Position numbers and translations under genes: made by a program. Of a stretch of 64,000 nucleotides of DNA, positions 42,933-51,771 are shown piece by piece. The notes beneath the pieces were generated by a model. That model ran no database searches, was not told the DNA's origin, and saw only the letters and a list, made by a program, of their open reading frames with translations. Position 1 is the stretch's first letter; the number at the start of each line of letters is the position of its first letter. Source of the stretch: JABDBE01 sp049585795 (lineage in GTDB: Bacteria > Acidobacteriota > Terriglobia > Terriglobales > Acidobacteriaceae); contig JBAVAQ010000007.1 of assembly GCA_049585795.1 (NCBI GenBank), forward strand, positions 186,001 to 250,000, given 5' to 3'.

Positions 42933-43676
42933 TCAGTTTTCTGGCCTTCGGCGCAGAATCAAGTCGCCCTCACTTGGCGGTAACGAGAATGGGAACTCGA
43001 CTATCTGGCTTCCAAAGGGAACCCGTAACACAAATTCCTCTTGCTTCTGCAGGCCATCAATCCATTTACTTTTGATGCTGAACAACACCCATCCACTGGC
43101 GTCTGGATGGCCGCCATTCAGCGTTAATGTGCGCAGGGTGCGAGTGTTCAAGAACTCGATCATATCCGCAGCCTCCTTCTGCCGGGCCGCCAGCGCCGCT
43201 TCTTTCTCTTCCTTTTTTGCTGGATGCTTGCGAACCTCGCGCTCGGTTTCTTCCGTTGCCGCGTCGGTGTCGTTTTGCTCTTTGGTTGCGAGAGTGCCGG
43301 GATCGAGCGCGGCGTGCACATCGTGATAGTGCTTCACAAATTCCAAGGTGATTTTTCCCGGTGCCACGTCAACCGAGTCTTTACCGCGATAATGCAGCGT
43401 CAATTGCAAAGCGAGCAGTGGTTCCGCACGCCGGCGTGCTTTCTCTAGTTCCTGAGAATCCACCGCAAGGACGATCCCGAAATCAGCCATCCACAAACCG
43501 TAACGATACTTCCCGTCGTCATCCCGGCTGAACGTGCAACCAGCATTGCCTTCTTCCCAACGCAAGGTAAGTGTGGCTGGCGTTTTATCTGGACCGGGAG
43601 GAATTGCGGTTGCAGCAGACACAAGAGCATACAGCAGGCCAACCGTCGTTGTTCGGACAAAAAGACTGGCGCGCAT
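42933..43676 (-). CDS. Secreted protein of unknown function
   Basis: The 247-residue protein has a signal peptide (MRASLFVRTTTVGLLYALVS) and a charged central coiled coil (about residues 130-175, ATEETEREVRKHPAKKEEKE) between two beta-rich parts. The family is not recognised. It is followed upstream by the MacB-like permease genes on the same strand. Confidence 0.6.
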   Translation of the reverse strand: MRASLFVRTTTVGLLYALVSAATAIPPGPDKTPATLTLRWEEGNAGCTFSRDDDGKYRYGLWMADFGIVLAVDSQELEKARRRAEPLLALQLTLHYRGKDSVDVAPGKITLEFVKHYHDVHAALDPGTLATKEQNDTDAATEETEREVRKHPAKKEEKEAALAARQKEAADMIEFLNTRTLRTLTLNGGHPDASGWVLFSIKSKWIDGLQKQEEFVLRVPFGSQIVEFPFSLPPSEGDLILRRRPEN

Positions 43677-43776
43677 AGCAGTCTGCCTTCAGACTACTGC
43701 TAATCGATTGCGCAACGGGGGCAAACCACGAAAGCTGGACGGCAAACTTACCGAAGCGGAACTCAGGCGTACGAAA

Positions 43777-45018
43777 CTATTCGTACCGCAGAGCCTCGAT
43801 AGGATCGAGCCGCGAAGCGCGCACCGCAGGAACCATGCCGCTGATCAGCCCCACGGCGGTCAGAATGATCGTGGCCACGATGAGCGTTCCGGGTGCGATG
43901 ATCAGGCGAATATCTCCAGCTTCCGCATTCTTCGCCATCGCACTGTACAGGGTCAGCCTTCCGACGGAGAGCGAAACCACGTAGGCCAGAATCACCCCCA
44001 ACGCCCCGCCGATAAAAGTAATGGTCAGGGCCTCGGCAAGGAATTGCGTCAGGATGTGTCCCCGCCGCGCGCCCAGAGCTTTCTCCACGCCAATCTCACG
44101 CGTGCGCTGGCTCACCGAGACCAGCATAATGTTCATGAGCCCCACCCCGCCAATGCCCAGCGTTAGCGTGCCGATGAAACCCAGCAGAATCTTCAGGCCA
44201 ATGGTGATGACTTCGAACTGGTGAACCTGTTCCATCAGATTGAATATTCGCACCGCGCGGCGATCGGTGGGGCTGAACTTGTGCTGAACCGCCAGCACGT
44301 CGCGTGCCGCTTGCTCCAATCGCTCGTATTCAGGGGTTTCGTAATTGAACCAAATGGAATCGAGGTAGTGCGTGTCCTTAATGTCACTCATGGTGGTGAA
44401 CGGGACATAAACCGCGCGGTTAATGTCATCGTCACTTTCCTGCATCTTCGCGCTCAAAACGCCGACCACTTCAAAGCTGAGGCCATCAATGCGGATGCGC
44501 TCTCCCACCGCGTTTCGTCCCGAGAAGAGTTTTGTCTTGGCCTCCGACCCGATCACAGTAACCCGGGCGTGCTGCATTTCGTCTTGCATGTTGTAGAAGC
44601 GCCCCTGGCCCAGTTTGAGTGCTCGGACAGAATCCACATTGGGATAATTTCCCGTAACCCCGAAAGTGTAGGTTCGCGTATCGAATTGAATGTTGCACTG
44701 CTTGCTCACTTCGGGAGTGATGTGCGTAATCTGCGGAAGGTTGGTGGTGAGCGTGTCCACATCGTCCATGGTGAAGCGAACCGGCACGCCCGCCTTCTGC
44801 CCTCCTGCCTGCATCGAAGTGCGGCCGGGGACCAGAATCATCAGCTTGGTGCCAAAATTGGCAAAGATGTTGGTGCAGGCTCGGCCAAAGCCGTCGCCGT
44901 AGGCAAGCAACATGACCACGGTCGCAATGCCCCATGCCATGCCGAGCATGGTGAGCGCAGTGCGCCGACGGTTGTGCCGCATCGCGCCGTAGGCTTCGTG
45001 AAACAGATCGCGAAACAT
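43777..45018 (-). CDS. MacB/FtsX-type ABC permease, second of pair
   Basis: The 413-residue protein has an N-terminal membrane helix (RRTALTMLGMAWGIATVVML), a periplasmic MacB-PCD domain of about 220 residues, and three C-terminal helices with GVGLMNIMLVSVSQRTREIG followed by EKALGARR. It starts three bases after the preceding permease gene. No ATPase or membrane fusion gene is adjacent, so the partner is elsewhere or shared. Such permeases drive export or mechanotransmission across the envelope. Confidence 0.9.
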   Translation of the reverse strand: MFRDLFHEAYGAMRHNRRRTALTMLGMAWGIATVVMLLAYGDGFGRACTNIFANFGTKLMILVPGRTSMQAGGQKAGVPVRFTMDDVDTLTTNLPQITHITPEVSKQCNIQFDTRTYTFGVTGNYPNVDSVRALKLGQGRFYNMQDEMQHARVTVIGSEAKTKLFSGRNAVGERIRIDGLSFEVVGVLSAKMQESDDDINRAVYVPFTTMSDIKDTHYLDSIWFNYETPEYERLEQAARDVLAVQHKFSPTDRRAVRIFNLMEQVHQFEVITIGLKILLGFIGTLTLGIGGVGLMNIMLVSVSQRTREIGVEKALGARRGHILTQFLAEALTITFIGGALGVILAYVVSLSVGRLTLYSAMAKNAEAGDIRLIIAPGTLIVATIILTAVGLISGMVPAVRASRLDPIEALRYE

Positions 45019-45021
45019 TGA

Positions 45022-46269
45022 TTACTCCTGCCGCAGCGCATCCACTGGCTGCAGCATGGCGGCTTTGCGTGCCGGATAGAGTCCAGCAATCACTCCCGCA
45101 AGGGTAAGACTGCCGATGGCCAGGAATGCCGACATCGGTACAATTCTAGGGGGATCAAACCCTCCCGGACCTTGCTGCGTGCCCAGCACCGCCATTAACG
45201 CAGCCGCAAATCCCATGCCGACGAAGCCGCTGAACAAAGTGAGCAGTGTTCCTTCCAGAAAAAACTGAAGCAAAATACTGTGGTTGGTCGCGCCCAAAGC
45301 CTTGCGCAATCCGATCTCTCGAGTTCGTTCGGCCACCGTTACCAGCATAATGTTGATTACGCCAATGGCGCCTAGCGCCAGCGTCACCAGCCCCACCGCG
45401 CCCAGAAACATGTTCATGGCGTCGAAGATCATGCCAATCGCTTTGGAATTCTGAATCGTGTCCCAGCCTTCGAAAGCATCCTTATCCCGATAATCGAATC
45501 CGTGATTGCGGGCAATCAGCTTGCGAACTTCATCCTGCGCGATCAGGTGCTCATCGGTCACCCGAGGCTGGTAATTAATAAAGGAAATCGAGTTCTCGTG
45601 GTTCTCGCCTTTAAGTGGAAACAGAGCCGCCATGACCCGGTAGGGGATATAGCCACGCATGTTGGTGGAGTTATCGTCGCCGCGCCCGACGCGCTCCACC
45701 GTGCCGATGACTTCAAAGCTGATGTCATTCAGAATAATGGTTGCGCCCACGGCTGGCCGCCCCGGAAACAGGTTCTTGACCAGTTCGTCGCCCAGCACGA
45801 TGACGTTGCGGCGCTGCGTCTCGTCCAGTCCGTTGAGCCAGCGTCCCTGCTTGAGCGGAAGATAACGGATCTGGTTGAACTGTGGCTCGACTCCGGCCAG
45901 CTCTCCATTTGCGCTGGCAAATTCGCTGACCGACCGCACATCGGTGCGAATCAGCACCGGAGAAGCATTGCGCACATGCGGCGCTTCCTTGCGAATGTCC
46001 AGATAATCCTGGTAAGTGAGCAGGTAATTGCGCGCCGAGTTCATACTGCCCTCGACCACCGGCGCGCGCCCGGGAAAGATGAACATAATGTCTTTGCCGT
46101 ACTGCGCCAGTTCGCGTTTGTTGCCCGAACGAAATCCTTCGCCCAGACCTACCAGCAGCAGCAGAGAGCCCACGCCCCAGGCGATGCCGAACATGGTAAG
46201 AAATGAGCGCAGCTTGTGCGCCCACAGGGTGCGGAAGATTTGCGCGAAAATGTCCACCAGCATCCGCAT
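45022..46269 (-). CDS. MacB/FtsX-type ABC permease, first of pair
   Basis: The 415-residue protein has the same layout as its downstream neighbour: KLRSFLTMFGIAWGVGSLLLL at the start, a periplasmic core and three C-terminal helices with GAIGVINIMLVTVAERTREI followed by GLRKALGATN. The two are clearly related but not close duplicates. They probably form a heterodimer, judging by the three-base spacing. Confidence 0.9.
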   Translation of the reverse strand: MRMLVDIFAQIFRTLWAHKLRSFLTMFGIAWGVGSLLLLVGLGEGFRSGNKRELAQYGKDIMFIFPGRAPVVEGSMNSARNYLLTYQDYLDIRKEAPHVRNASPVLIRTDVRSVSEFASANGELAGVEPQFNQIRYLPLKQGRWLNGLDETQRRNVIVLGDELVKNLFPGRPAVGATIILNDISFEVIGTVERVGRGDDNSTNMRGYIPYRVMAALFPLKGENHENSISFINYQPRVTDEHLIAQDEVRKLIARNHGFDYRDKDAFEGWDTIQNSKAIGMIFDAMNMFLGAVGLVTLALGAIGVINIMLVTVAERTREIGLRKALGATNHSILLQFFLEGTLLTLFSGFVGMGFAAALMAVLGTQQGPGGFDPPRIVPMSAFLAIGSLTLAGVIAGLYPARKAAMLQPVDALRQE

Positions 46270-46335
46270 AGTCTAGGATACGCATATTTGACGTATTTAG
46301 TTCAGGGTTTGGTAGCAGGGATCGGTTACCTTGGC

Positions 46336-47022
46336 CTACAGTTCCCGCCATACATCCTTGAAGTCGAAAACGCCCTTTTTGCCGACCAGCCACTCGGCGG
46401 CGCGCACTGCGCCTTCGGCAAATCCGCGCCGGGACTTGGCAGTATGGCAAAGGTAGATCGTGTCCGCAGGCGAATCGAGCACCAGTTCGTGCATCCCGAC
46501 CACATCGCCCTCGCGGAACGAAGTGATTTCAAGCTCGGTTCCGGCGGAGTCCTGAACGACTTTTTGCAATGCCATAGCGGTTCCCGAAGGCGCGTCTTTC
46601 TTCTGAGCGTGATGGCGCTCGAAGATTTGCCCGAAATATTCGTGCTGCAGGGCGGCCGCGGCGCTTCGCGCAACCTCAAAAAACAGGTTCACACCCACCG
46701 AGAAATTCGCAGCGTACAGCAGACCGATTCCGCATCCAGGGTCTTCCACCATTGGCCGGATTCGCCCCAGTTCGCCGTACCAGCCCGTGGTTCCCACCAC
46801 GATACTTTTTTTGGCGCGCACGCAAGCTTCAACATTCCCCAGTACCGCGGTCGGAGTGGTGAAATCGATCACCATGTTGACGGGAGCGAGTTTTTCCTTC
46901 GTGAGAGCAGATGCGCCGGGGTTGTCGCCAGCGCCAAGCACACTAATGTGATGGTGTCGTTCTCGCGCCACTTCCGCGACCAACGATCCCGTTTTGCCCC
47001 GCCCTAAGACCAGAATGTTCAT
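46336..47022 (-). CDS. dapB: 4-hydroxy-tetrahydrodipicolinate reductase
   Basis: The 228-residue protein has an N-terminal dinucleotide motif (ILVLGRGKTGSLVAE), VIDFTTPTAVLGNV, the VGTTGW segment and the catalytic ERHHAQKKDAPSGTA with the His and Lys of DapB. It reduces the dipicolinate intermediate in lysine and diaminopimelate synthesis. It is shorter than the E. coli enzyme but complete. A GTG two codons upstream is an alternative start. It follows lysC on the same strand. Confidence 0.93.
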   Translation of the reverse strand: MNILVLGRGKTGSLVAEVARERHHHISVLGAGDNPGASALTKEKLAPVNMVIDFTTPTAVLGNVEACVRAKKSIVVGTTGWYGELGRIRPMVEDPGCGIGLLYAANFSVGVNLFFEVARSAAAALQHEYFGQIFERHHAQKKDAPSGTAMALQKVVQDSAGTELEITSFREGDVVGMHELVLDSPADTIYLCHTAKSRRGFAEGAVRAAEWLVGKKGVFDFKDVWREL

Positions 47023-47085
47023 GACCACAGTCTCCGCGAACTCTGCGGCAGTCCTCAGCGTACTCCGCGTTTTAAGGTTTGTCGC

Positions 47086-48459
47086 TCACGCAAACACCTC
47101 CGGATCCAAGTCCGAAAAGAACGTCTTGTGCAGCCGCCGAATCACTTGCGGCACCTCATCTTCCTCAATTACGAAGGTTAAGTTAATCTCCGACGCCCCC
47201 TGAGAAATCATGCGAATCTTCACATCAGAAAGTTCGCCAAAGACGCGAGCTGCGATGCCCGGTGTTTGCCGAAGATTTTCTCCTACCAGACAAACAATCG
47301 CCTTGCGGCCTTCATACTTCACATCCGCCAGCTTCGCCAGATCGGCCGCCAGCGCCGGGATCGACTCGTTCGAGTCCACGGTCAAGGATACGCTCACCTC
47401 CGAAGTAGAGACCACATCTACCGCGACCCGATGCCGGTCAAAGGCTTCGAAAATCGCCCGCAAAAAACCATGCGCCAACAGCATCCTCGGAGCTGCGACA
47501 TCGATGATGGTAATTCGTTTCTTGGCAGCGATGGCCTTGAAAAAATTCTTGCAGTGGGGCACGCGGGCTGAGATCCGCGTTCCTTCACACTCGGGATTCC
47601 GCGAGTTCAACACATAAACCGGAATGTTCTTTTGAATGGCCGGCAGCACGGTCGCCGGATGCAGGACCTTAGCGCCGAAGTAGGCCAATTCCGCCGCTTC
47701 ATCAAAGCTAATGACTTTGATCCTTCGTGCCTCGGGGCACAAATTCGGGTCGGTGGTCATCATTCCATCGACATCGGTCCAGATTTCGATGCGCTCGGCG
47801 CCCAGCCCCGATCCGACAATCGCGGCGGAATAATCGGATCCGCCGCGCCCGATCGTGGTCGTGATCCCCGCCTTGGTGGCGCCAATGAAACCGCCCATCA
47901 CCGGAACCCGGCCTTTGTCCAGTAAGGGCTGCACTTTCGTCCGCAGGCGTTGGTTGGTTTCTTCCATCAGGGGTGCGGCTCGCATGTGTTCGTTATCGGT
48001 GATGACACATTCGCGCGAATCCACCATGGTGGAGTCAAGCCCCTGCGCGGCAAACGCTGCCGCGACGATCCTGCTGGAGAGAATCTCGCCGAAAGCGGCG
48101 ACGTGATCGGTGGTGCGCGGGGTCAGCTCGCCCACGGCAGCGATGCCGCGCAAGAGTTCGTCCAGCGCTTCGAAGTAAACTCCTAAGTCTCCGTGGAATT
48201 CCGTGAAGAGCGCAGTACCGAGCAGCTCGCCCGCTGTGTTGTAATGGCGTTCGCGCAGGGAGCGGGAAAGACTAAGAGCGGCCTTACGATCGCCGCTTCC
48301 GGCCGCGCGGGCCATAGCAAGCAACTGGTCGGTGACCTTAGCCATGGCGCTGACCACGACTACCGGCTTTTGCAGCAGCCGTCCTTTTACGATGTCAGCC
48401 GCCTGCTCGATGGCCTTGGCATCCTGCACCGAGGTGCCGCCAAATTTCATGACGATCAT
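47086..48459 (-). CDS. lysC: Aspartokinase
   Basis: The 457-residue protein begins with the kinase motif VMKFGGTSVQDAKAI, followed by VVVVSAMAKVTDQL, TTIGRGGSDYSAAIVG and the WTDVDGMMTTDPN segment. Residues about 300-457 form two ACT domains for feedback control (VDVVSTSEVSVSLTVD, ISQGASEINLTFVI). It makes aspartyl phosphate, first step to lysine, threonine and methionine. No homoserine dehydrogenase domain is attached. It lies between asd and dapB. Confidence 0.95.
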   Translation of the reverse strand: MIVMKFGGTSVQDAKAIEQAADIVKGRLLQKPVVVVSAMAKVTDQLLAMARAAGSGDRKAALSLSRSLRERHYNTAGELLGTALFTEFHGDLGVYFEALDELLRGIAAVGELTPRTTDHVAAFGEILSSRIVAAAFAAQGLDSTMVDSRECVITDNEHMRAAPLMEETNQRLRTKVQPLLDKGRVPVMGGFIGATKAGITTTIGRGGSDYSAAIVGSGLGAERIEIWTDVDGMMTTDPNLCPEARRIKVISFDEAAELAYFGAKVLHPATVLPAIQKNIPVYVLNSRNPECEGTRISARVPHCKNFFKAIAAKKRITIIDVAAPRMLLAHGFLRAIFEAFDRHRVAVDVVSTSEVSVSLTVDSNESIPALAADLAKLADVKYEGRKAIVCLVGENLRQTPGIAARVFGELSDVKIRMISQGASEINLTFVIEEDEVPQVIRRLHKTFFSDLDPEVFA

Positions 48460-48532
48460 TGGCCGAGGTACCTCGGACGCGGATTCGCGGGCTCAGGTGC
48501 GCCAGTTCTTTTCCATGGACACGTGCTGCTGT

Positions 48533-49585
48533 TCACCCCAGGTAACCCCGCACCTTGAGCAACTCAGCATTGAGCAGGGCAGCGCCCGCTGCGCCTCGAA
48601 TGGTGTTGTGCGAAAGCACGGTGAATTTCCAGTCGAAGACCCCGCACGGCCGCAAGCGCCCGACTGTTGCCGTCATCCCATTGCCCGACTCAACGTCGAA
48701 CCGGGGCTGCGGCCGGTCCGTCGACTCCGTGTAACGCACCGGCTGCTCCGGCGCGCTGGGCAGGTGCAATTCCTGGGGCGCGCTGCGAAATTCGTTCCAC
48801 GCCTTAATCATTTCTTCCGGGCGCGCCTTCTTCTTCAGTTTCACCGAAACGGATTCCGTATGCCCGTCTTCGACAGCCACGCGATTGCATTGCGCACTCA
48901 TGCCGAAGGCTGCGGGAACGACTCCTGCGCCGTTCAGTCGTCCCAGAAGCTTGCGCGTCTCCTCTTCCATTTTTTCTTCTTCTTTTGAAATGTAAGGGAT
49001 CACATTGCCCAGAATGTCGAGCGAAGCCACGCCCGGATAGCCCGCGCCACTCACCGCTTGCATCGTGACAGCCATGACCGTCTCGAGTCCAAACGAGTCT
49101 TGCAACGGCTTCAACGCCATCACCAGCCCGATGGCGGAGCAGTTCGGATTCGTGACCACAAACCCACCCGACTTTTTGCGCCAGCTCTGGCACTCGATCA
49201 TCTGAATGTGATCGGGATTGACCTCGGGAATCACCAGCGGCACGTCGCTTTGCATCCGCAGCGCGCTGGAGTTCGTGACCACGGCGCAACCGGCAGCGGC
49301 GAAGCGAGGTTCCATTTCGGCCGCGATCGACGCGTCCAGCGCGGCAAAAATGATCTTCGGCGCACCCTCTGGAACCGCCGGAGAAACGCGCATTTCCGCC
49401 ACCCGCGCCGGCAGAGGCGTTCTCATCTTCCAGCGTGCTGCTTCCCCGTACGAACGGCCCTCGGAGCGGTCGGAAGCCGCCAGCCACGCGACCTCAAACC
49501 ACGGATGATGTTCCAGCAGTTGCACAAAGCGCTGCCCCACCATTCCGGTTGCGCCCAGGATCCCCACAGGAGTCTTCGTCGGCAT
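48533..49585 (-). CDS. asd: Aspartate-semialdehyde dehydrogenase, archaeal/fungal type
   Basis: The 350-residue protein starts VGILGATGMVGQRFVQLLEHHPWF (NADP site), has the active-site Cys in TNPNCSAIGLVMALKPL and the later SVKLKKKARPEE and SHNTIRGAAGAALLNAELL segments. The size and motifs fit the archaeal/fungal branch rather than the E. coli one. It makes aspartate semialdehyde in the same pathway as the adjacent lysC and dapB. Confidence 0.92.
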   Translation of the reverse strand: MPTKTPVGILGATGMVGQRFVQLLEHHPWFEVAWLAASDRSEGRSYGEAARWKMRTPLPARVAEMRVSPAVPEGAPKIIFAALDASIAAEMEPRFAAAGCAVVTNSSALRMQSDVPLVIPEVNPDHIQMIECQSWRKKSGGFVVTNPNCSAIGLVMALKPLQDSFGLETVMAVTMQAVSGAGYPGVASLDILGNVIPYISKEEEKMEEETRKLLGRLNGAGVVPAAFGMSAQCNRVAVEDGHTESVSVKLKKKARPEEMIKAWNEFRSAPQELHLPSAPEQPVRYTESTDRPQPRFDVESGNGMTATVGRLRPCGVFDWKFTVLSHNTIRGAAGAALLNAELLKVRGYLG

Positions 49586-49742
49586 AGTTGAATTGCATTT
49601 TACAACAGGCTGTCAGTGGACACGCCCATGCCACGACCTGCCCGGGCCACGACCCAGAGGCCGCGAAACCCACCGCATGCAGCGAAATCGGCGCATTACA
49701 GGAAATTCAATCTCTGCCGATGGAAGAACCAGAGGAGTCAAT

Positions 49743-50762
49743 ATGCCCGAGCTGCGCCAAAACTATTTCACCAAGGAATGGGTCATCATCGCGAAGGAGC
49801 GGGCGAAACGTCCCGAAGAGCTGGCCACCCACCGTCCGGCCAAGACTGTGCCCGCGTTTGTTGAAACCTGTGTGTTTTGCCCGGGCAACGAAGCCAAGAC
49901 TCCGCCCGAAGTCCTGCGGCTTCCGAGCGACGACCCCAGCAGTTGGCAAGTACGAATTGTGCCCAATAAGTTCGGCGCCCTCTCTCGCGACGGCAAGCCC
50001 ACTCGCGTTGTCCGTCGTTCTCACCGCACCATGGATGGTTTCGGAATCCACGACGTCATTATCGATACCCCGGATCACTCCCAGATCACCGCCCTCATGC
50101 CCGATGCCCACCTCGCCAACGTCTTGCGAGCCTACAAATCACGCTATGAAACCCTCAGCCACGATCCCCGCATCGCCCACATCACCATCTTCAAGAATCA
50201 TGGTCTCGAAGGCGGCGCCAGCCTCGAGCATCCCCATTCGCAGCTGGTCGCCACTCCCGTGATTTCTAATCAGGTTCGCGACCGCCTGGAAGAAGCCCTG
50301 CGCCACTTCGACGAGTACGGGGAATGCATGTTTTGTGAAGTGGTGCGGCAGGAACTCGAGGACCCGGAACGGATCGTAGTCGTCTCCGAGCATTTCGTGG
50401 CGCTGGAGCCCTTTGCTTCCCCCACGCCTTTTTGCACCCACATCTATCCCCTGCGCCACATGGCCAATTTCGGGGACATTAGCGCTAACGAGATCCAAGA
50501 CCTGGCCCGTACCCTGCGCACCGTCCTGGCCAAGCTCTATCACGGCCTGCAGAATCCCGACTTCAACTACACCATTCGCAGCGCCCCCGCCGAATGGGTT
50601 GGCGTGCGCTATTTTCATTGGTACTTAAGCATCATTCCCCGGCTCACCCGCGTCGCCGGTTTCGAACTTGGCTCCGGCATGTTCATCAACACCGTCCTGC
50701 CGGAAGCCGCGGCGGACTTCCTAAGAAACGTGAAGCTGGAGTTGGCAGTCGGCGCCAGTTGA
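49743..50762 (+). CDS. galT: Galactose-1-phosphate uridylyltransferase
   Basis: The 339-residue HIT-superfamily protein has the zinc Cys pair CVFCPGNE (Cys43, Cys46) and the active-site motif HPHSQ (residues 163-167), whose second His becomes uridylylated. It also shows CMFCEVVRQE and the later FHWYLSIIPRLTR. It moves UMP between glucose- and galactose-1-phosphate; some relatives act as ADP-glucose/ATP transferases, so the exact substrate is open. ATG at 49743 follows GAGGAG. Confidence 0.9.
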   Translation: MPELRQNYFTKEWVIIAKERAKRPEELATHRPAKTVPAFVETCVFCPGNEAKTPPEVLRLPSDDPSSWQVRIVPNKFGALSRDGKPTRVVRRSHRTMDGFGIHDVIIDTPDHSQITALMPDAHLANVLRAYKSRYETLSHDPRIAHITIFKNHGLEGGASLEHPHSQLVATPVISNQVRDRLEEALRHFDEYGECMFCEVVRQELEDPERIVVVSEHFVALEPFASPTPFCTHIYPLRHMANFGDISANEIQDLARTLRTVLAKLYHGLQNPDFNYTIRSAPAEWVGVRYFHWYLSIIPRLTRVAGFELGSGMFINTVLPEAAADFLRNVKLELAVGAS

Positions 50763-50770
50763 TCCCCGTA

Positions 50771-50792
50771 GAGACGTTGCTAGCAACGTCTC
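50771..50792. repeat. Perfect 22-bp palindrome after galT
   Basis: GAGACGTTGCT and AGCAACGTCTC are exact reverse complements with no loop. It starts nine bases after the galT stop. No T run follows, so it does not look like a simple terminator; it may be a dispersed repeat or a protein site. Confidence 0.8.
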
Positions 50793-50836
50793 ACTGCCGC
50801 CAAAACTCTGCTGTTCCAGAAAAGCGAAAAGACGAA

Positions 50837-51088
50837 TCACGCCGCGTCGTCGCCCCTGCTCTTCTGCTCATCTTCCGGCTCCCCCGAATGCTCCGGGTTT
50901 CCCCCCGGCTCCGGAAAATCCGTGTCCGCCGCCTTCAACAGCGGATCCTGGTCCCGGTGTCCGAGTTGCCCCTGCATGGAAGTGTTATCGCTCGGATCTT
51001 TCTCTTCCTGTTCCACAGCGCCTTTAAAGCGGTCTTGGTCTTTCGTAATGGTCACGGTAAATTCTTCCCCCGGCAGGCGGAGAACCAC
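50837..51088 (-). CDS. Small hydrophilic protein, doubtful
   Basis: A frame of 83 codons from a GTG at 51088 gives a beta-like start (VVLRLPGEEFTVTITKDQDR) and then an acidic, Glu/Asp/Pro/Gly-rich disordered tail. No clear ribosome site is seen, and ATG starts further upstream (51196, 51166) would overlap the divergent gene at 51177. The family is not recognised. Confidence 0.4.
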   Translation of the reverse strand: MVLRLPGEEFTVTITKDQDRFKGAVEQEEKDPSDNTSMQGQLGHRDQDPLLKAADTDFPEPGGNPEHSGEPEDEQKSRGDDAA

Positions 51089-51176
51089 GCCTATAATGAG
51101 CCTACTCCGAAAAGTGCAGAACCTGGCACAGGTTTGTGATGTATAAAGAAAAATCCGAAGGCGCATTGGAGGGCGT

Positions 51177-51368
51177 ATGAAGCGGCTGTTTCTCACCGGG
51201 TTCGCGGTTCTATTCTCGGTCCTGACTTTGTGGGCTCAAACTGGAGGAGCAGAGCCAAACCTGATGCCCGAATCCACCGCAGCCCACAATCATCACCACA
51301 ACAAGCAGCACAATAAGCAGCATGGCCACCACCCTCATCATCACTCCAGCATCAGCGCCCGACGCTGA
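51177..51368 (+). CDS. Small secreted His-rich protein
   Basis: The 63-residue protein has a strong GGAGG site, a signal peptide (MKRLFLTGFAVLFSVLTLWA) and a short mature part with eleven His in about 22 residues, in runs such as HNHHHNKQHNKQHGHH. It should bind Ni, Cu or Zn in the periplasm, as a buffer or chaperone. No metal transporter gene is adjacent. The next gene encodes a 2Fe-2S protein on the same strand. Confidence 0.65.
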   Translation: MKRLFLTGFAVLFSVLTLWAQTGGAEPNLMPESTAAHNHHHNKQHNKQHGHHPHHHSSISARR

Positions 51369-51439
51369 TTTGGGGCGGCCGCGACTGAAGCTTTGAAGGG
51401 ACACGGCCTCACCAGCGCCGCCACCGCCTTGCCACAACC

Positions 51440-51760
51440 ATGACCGCTGCCTCCACTCCGTTCCGCCCATTTACCCGCCTGGTGAAGATCACAATCCTGG
51501 GCACGGAATTCGAAGTTCCGGAGGAAAATCCCGTATTGCGCTGCTTTCAATATCTGGCGCCCGAAGACGTTTCCTACGGTAGTTTCTGCTGGAACGAGGA
51601 ATGTCAGAATTGCCGCGTGACTTTCGATTTAGGGGATGAAAGTCCAAACCGCGAAGCGCTTTCCTGCAAGCTGATGGTGCGGGAATGCATGCGCATTACA
51701 GCCATGACGACGGAAATCCGCTACTGTCTGAGAACCCTGCCGCTGAAAAAAGATGAATAG
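51440..51760 (+). CDS. 2Fe-2S ferredoxin-like protein
   Basis: The 106-residue protein has the plant-type ferredoxin pattern C-x4-C-x2-C in GSFCWNEECQNCRVTF and a fourth Cys in ALSCKL about 23 residues later, on a beta-grasp-like frame (LVKITILGTEFEVPEENPVL). Spacing and sequence are unlike normal ferredoxins, with Trp and Glu inside the first loop. Its partner is not seen. Confidence 0.7.
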   Translation: MTAASTPFRPFTRLVKITILGTEFEVPEENPVLRCFQYLAPEDVSYGSFCWNEECQNCRVTFDLGDESPNREALSCKLMVRECMRITAMTTEIRYCLRTLPLKKDE

Positions 51761-51771
51761 AACCAACCTGC

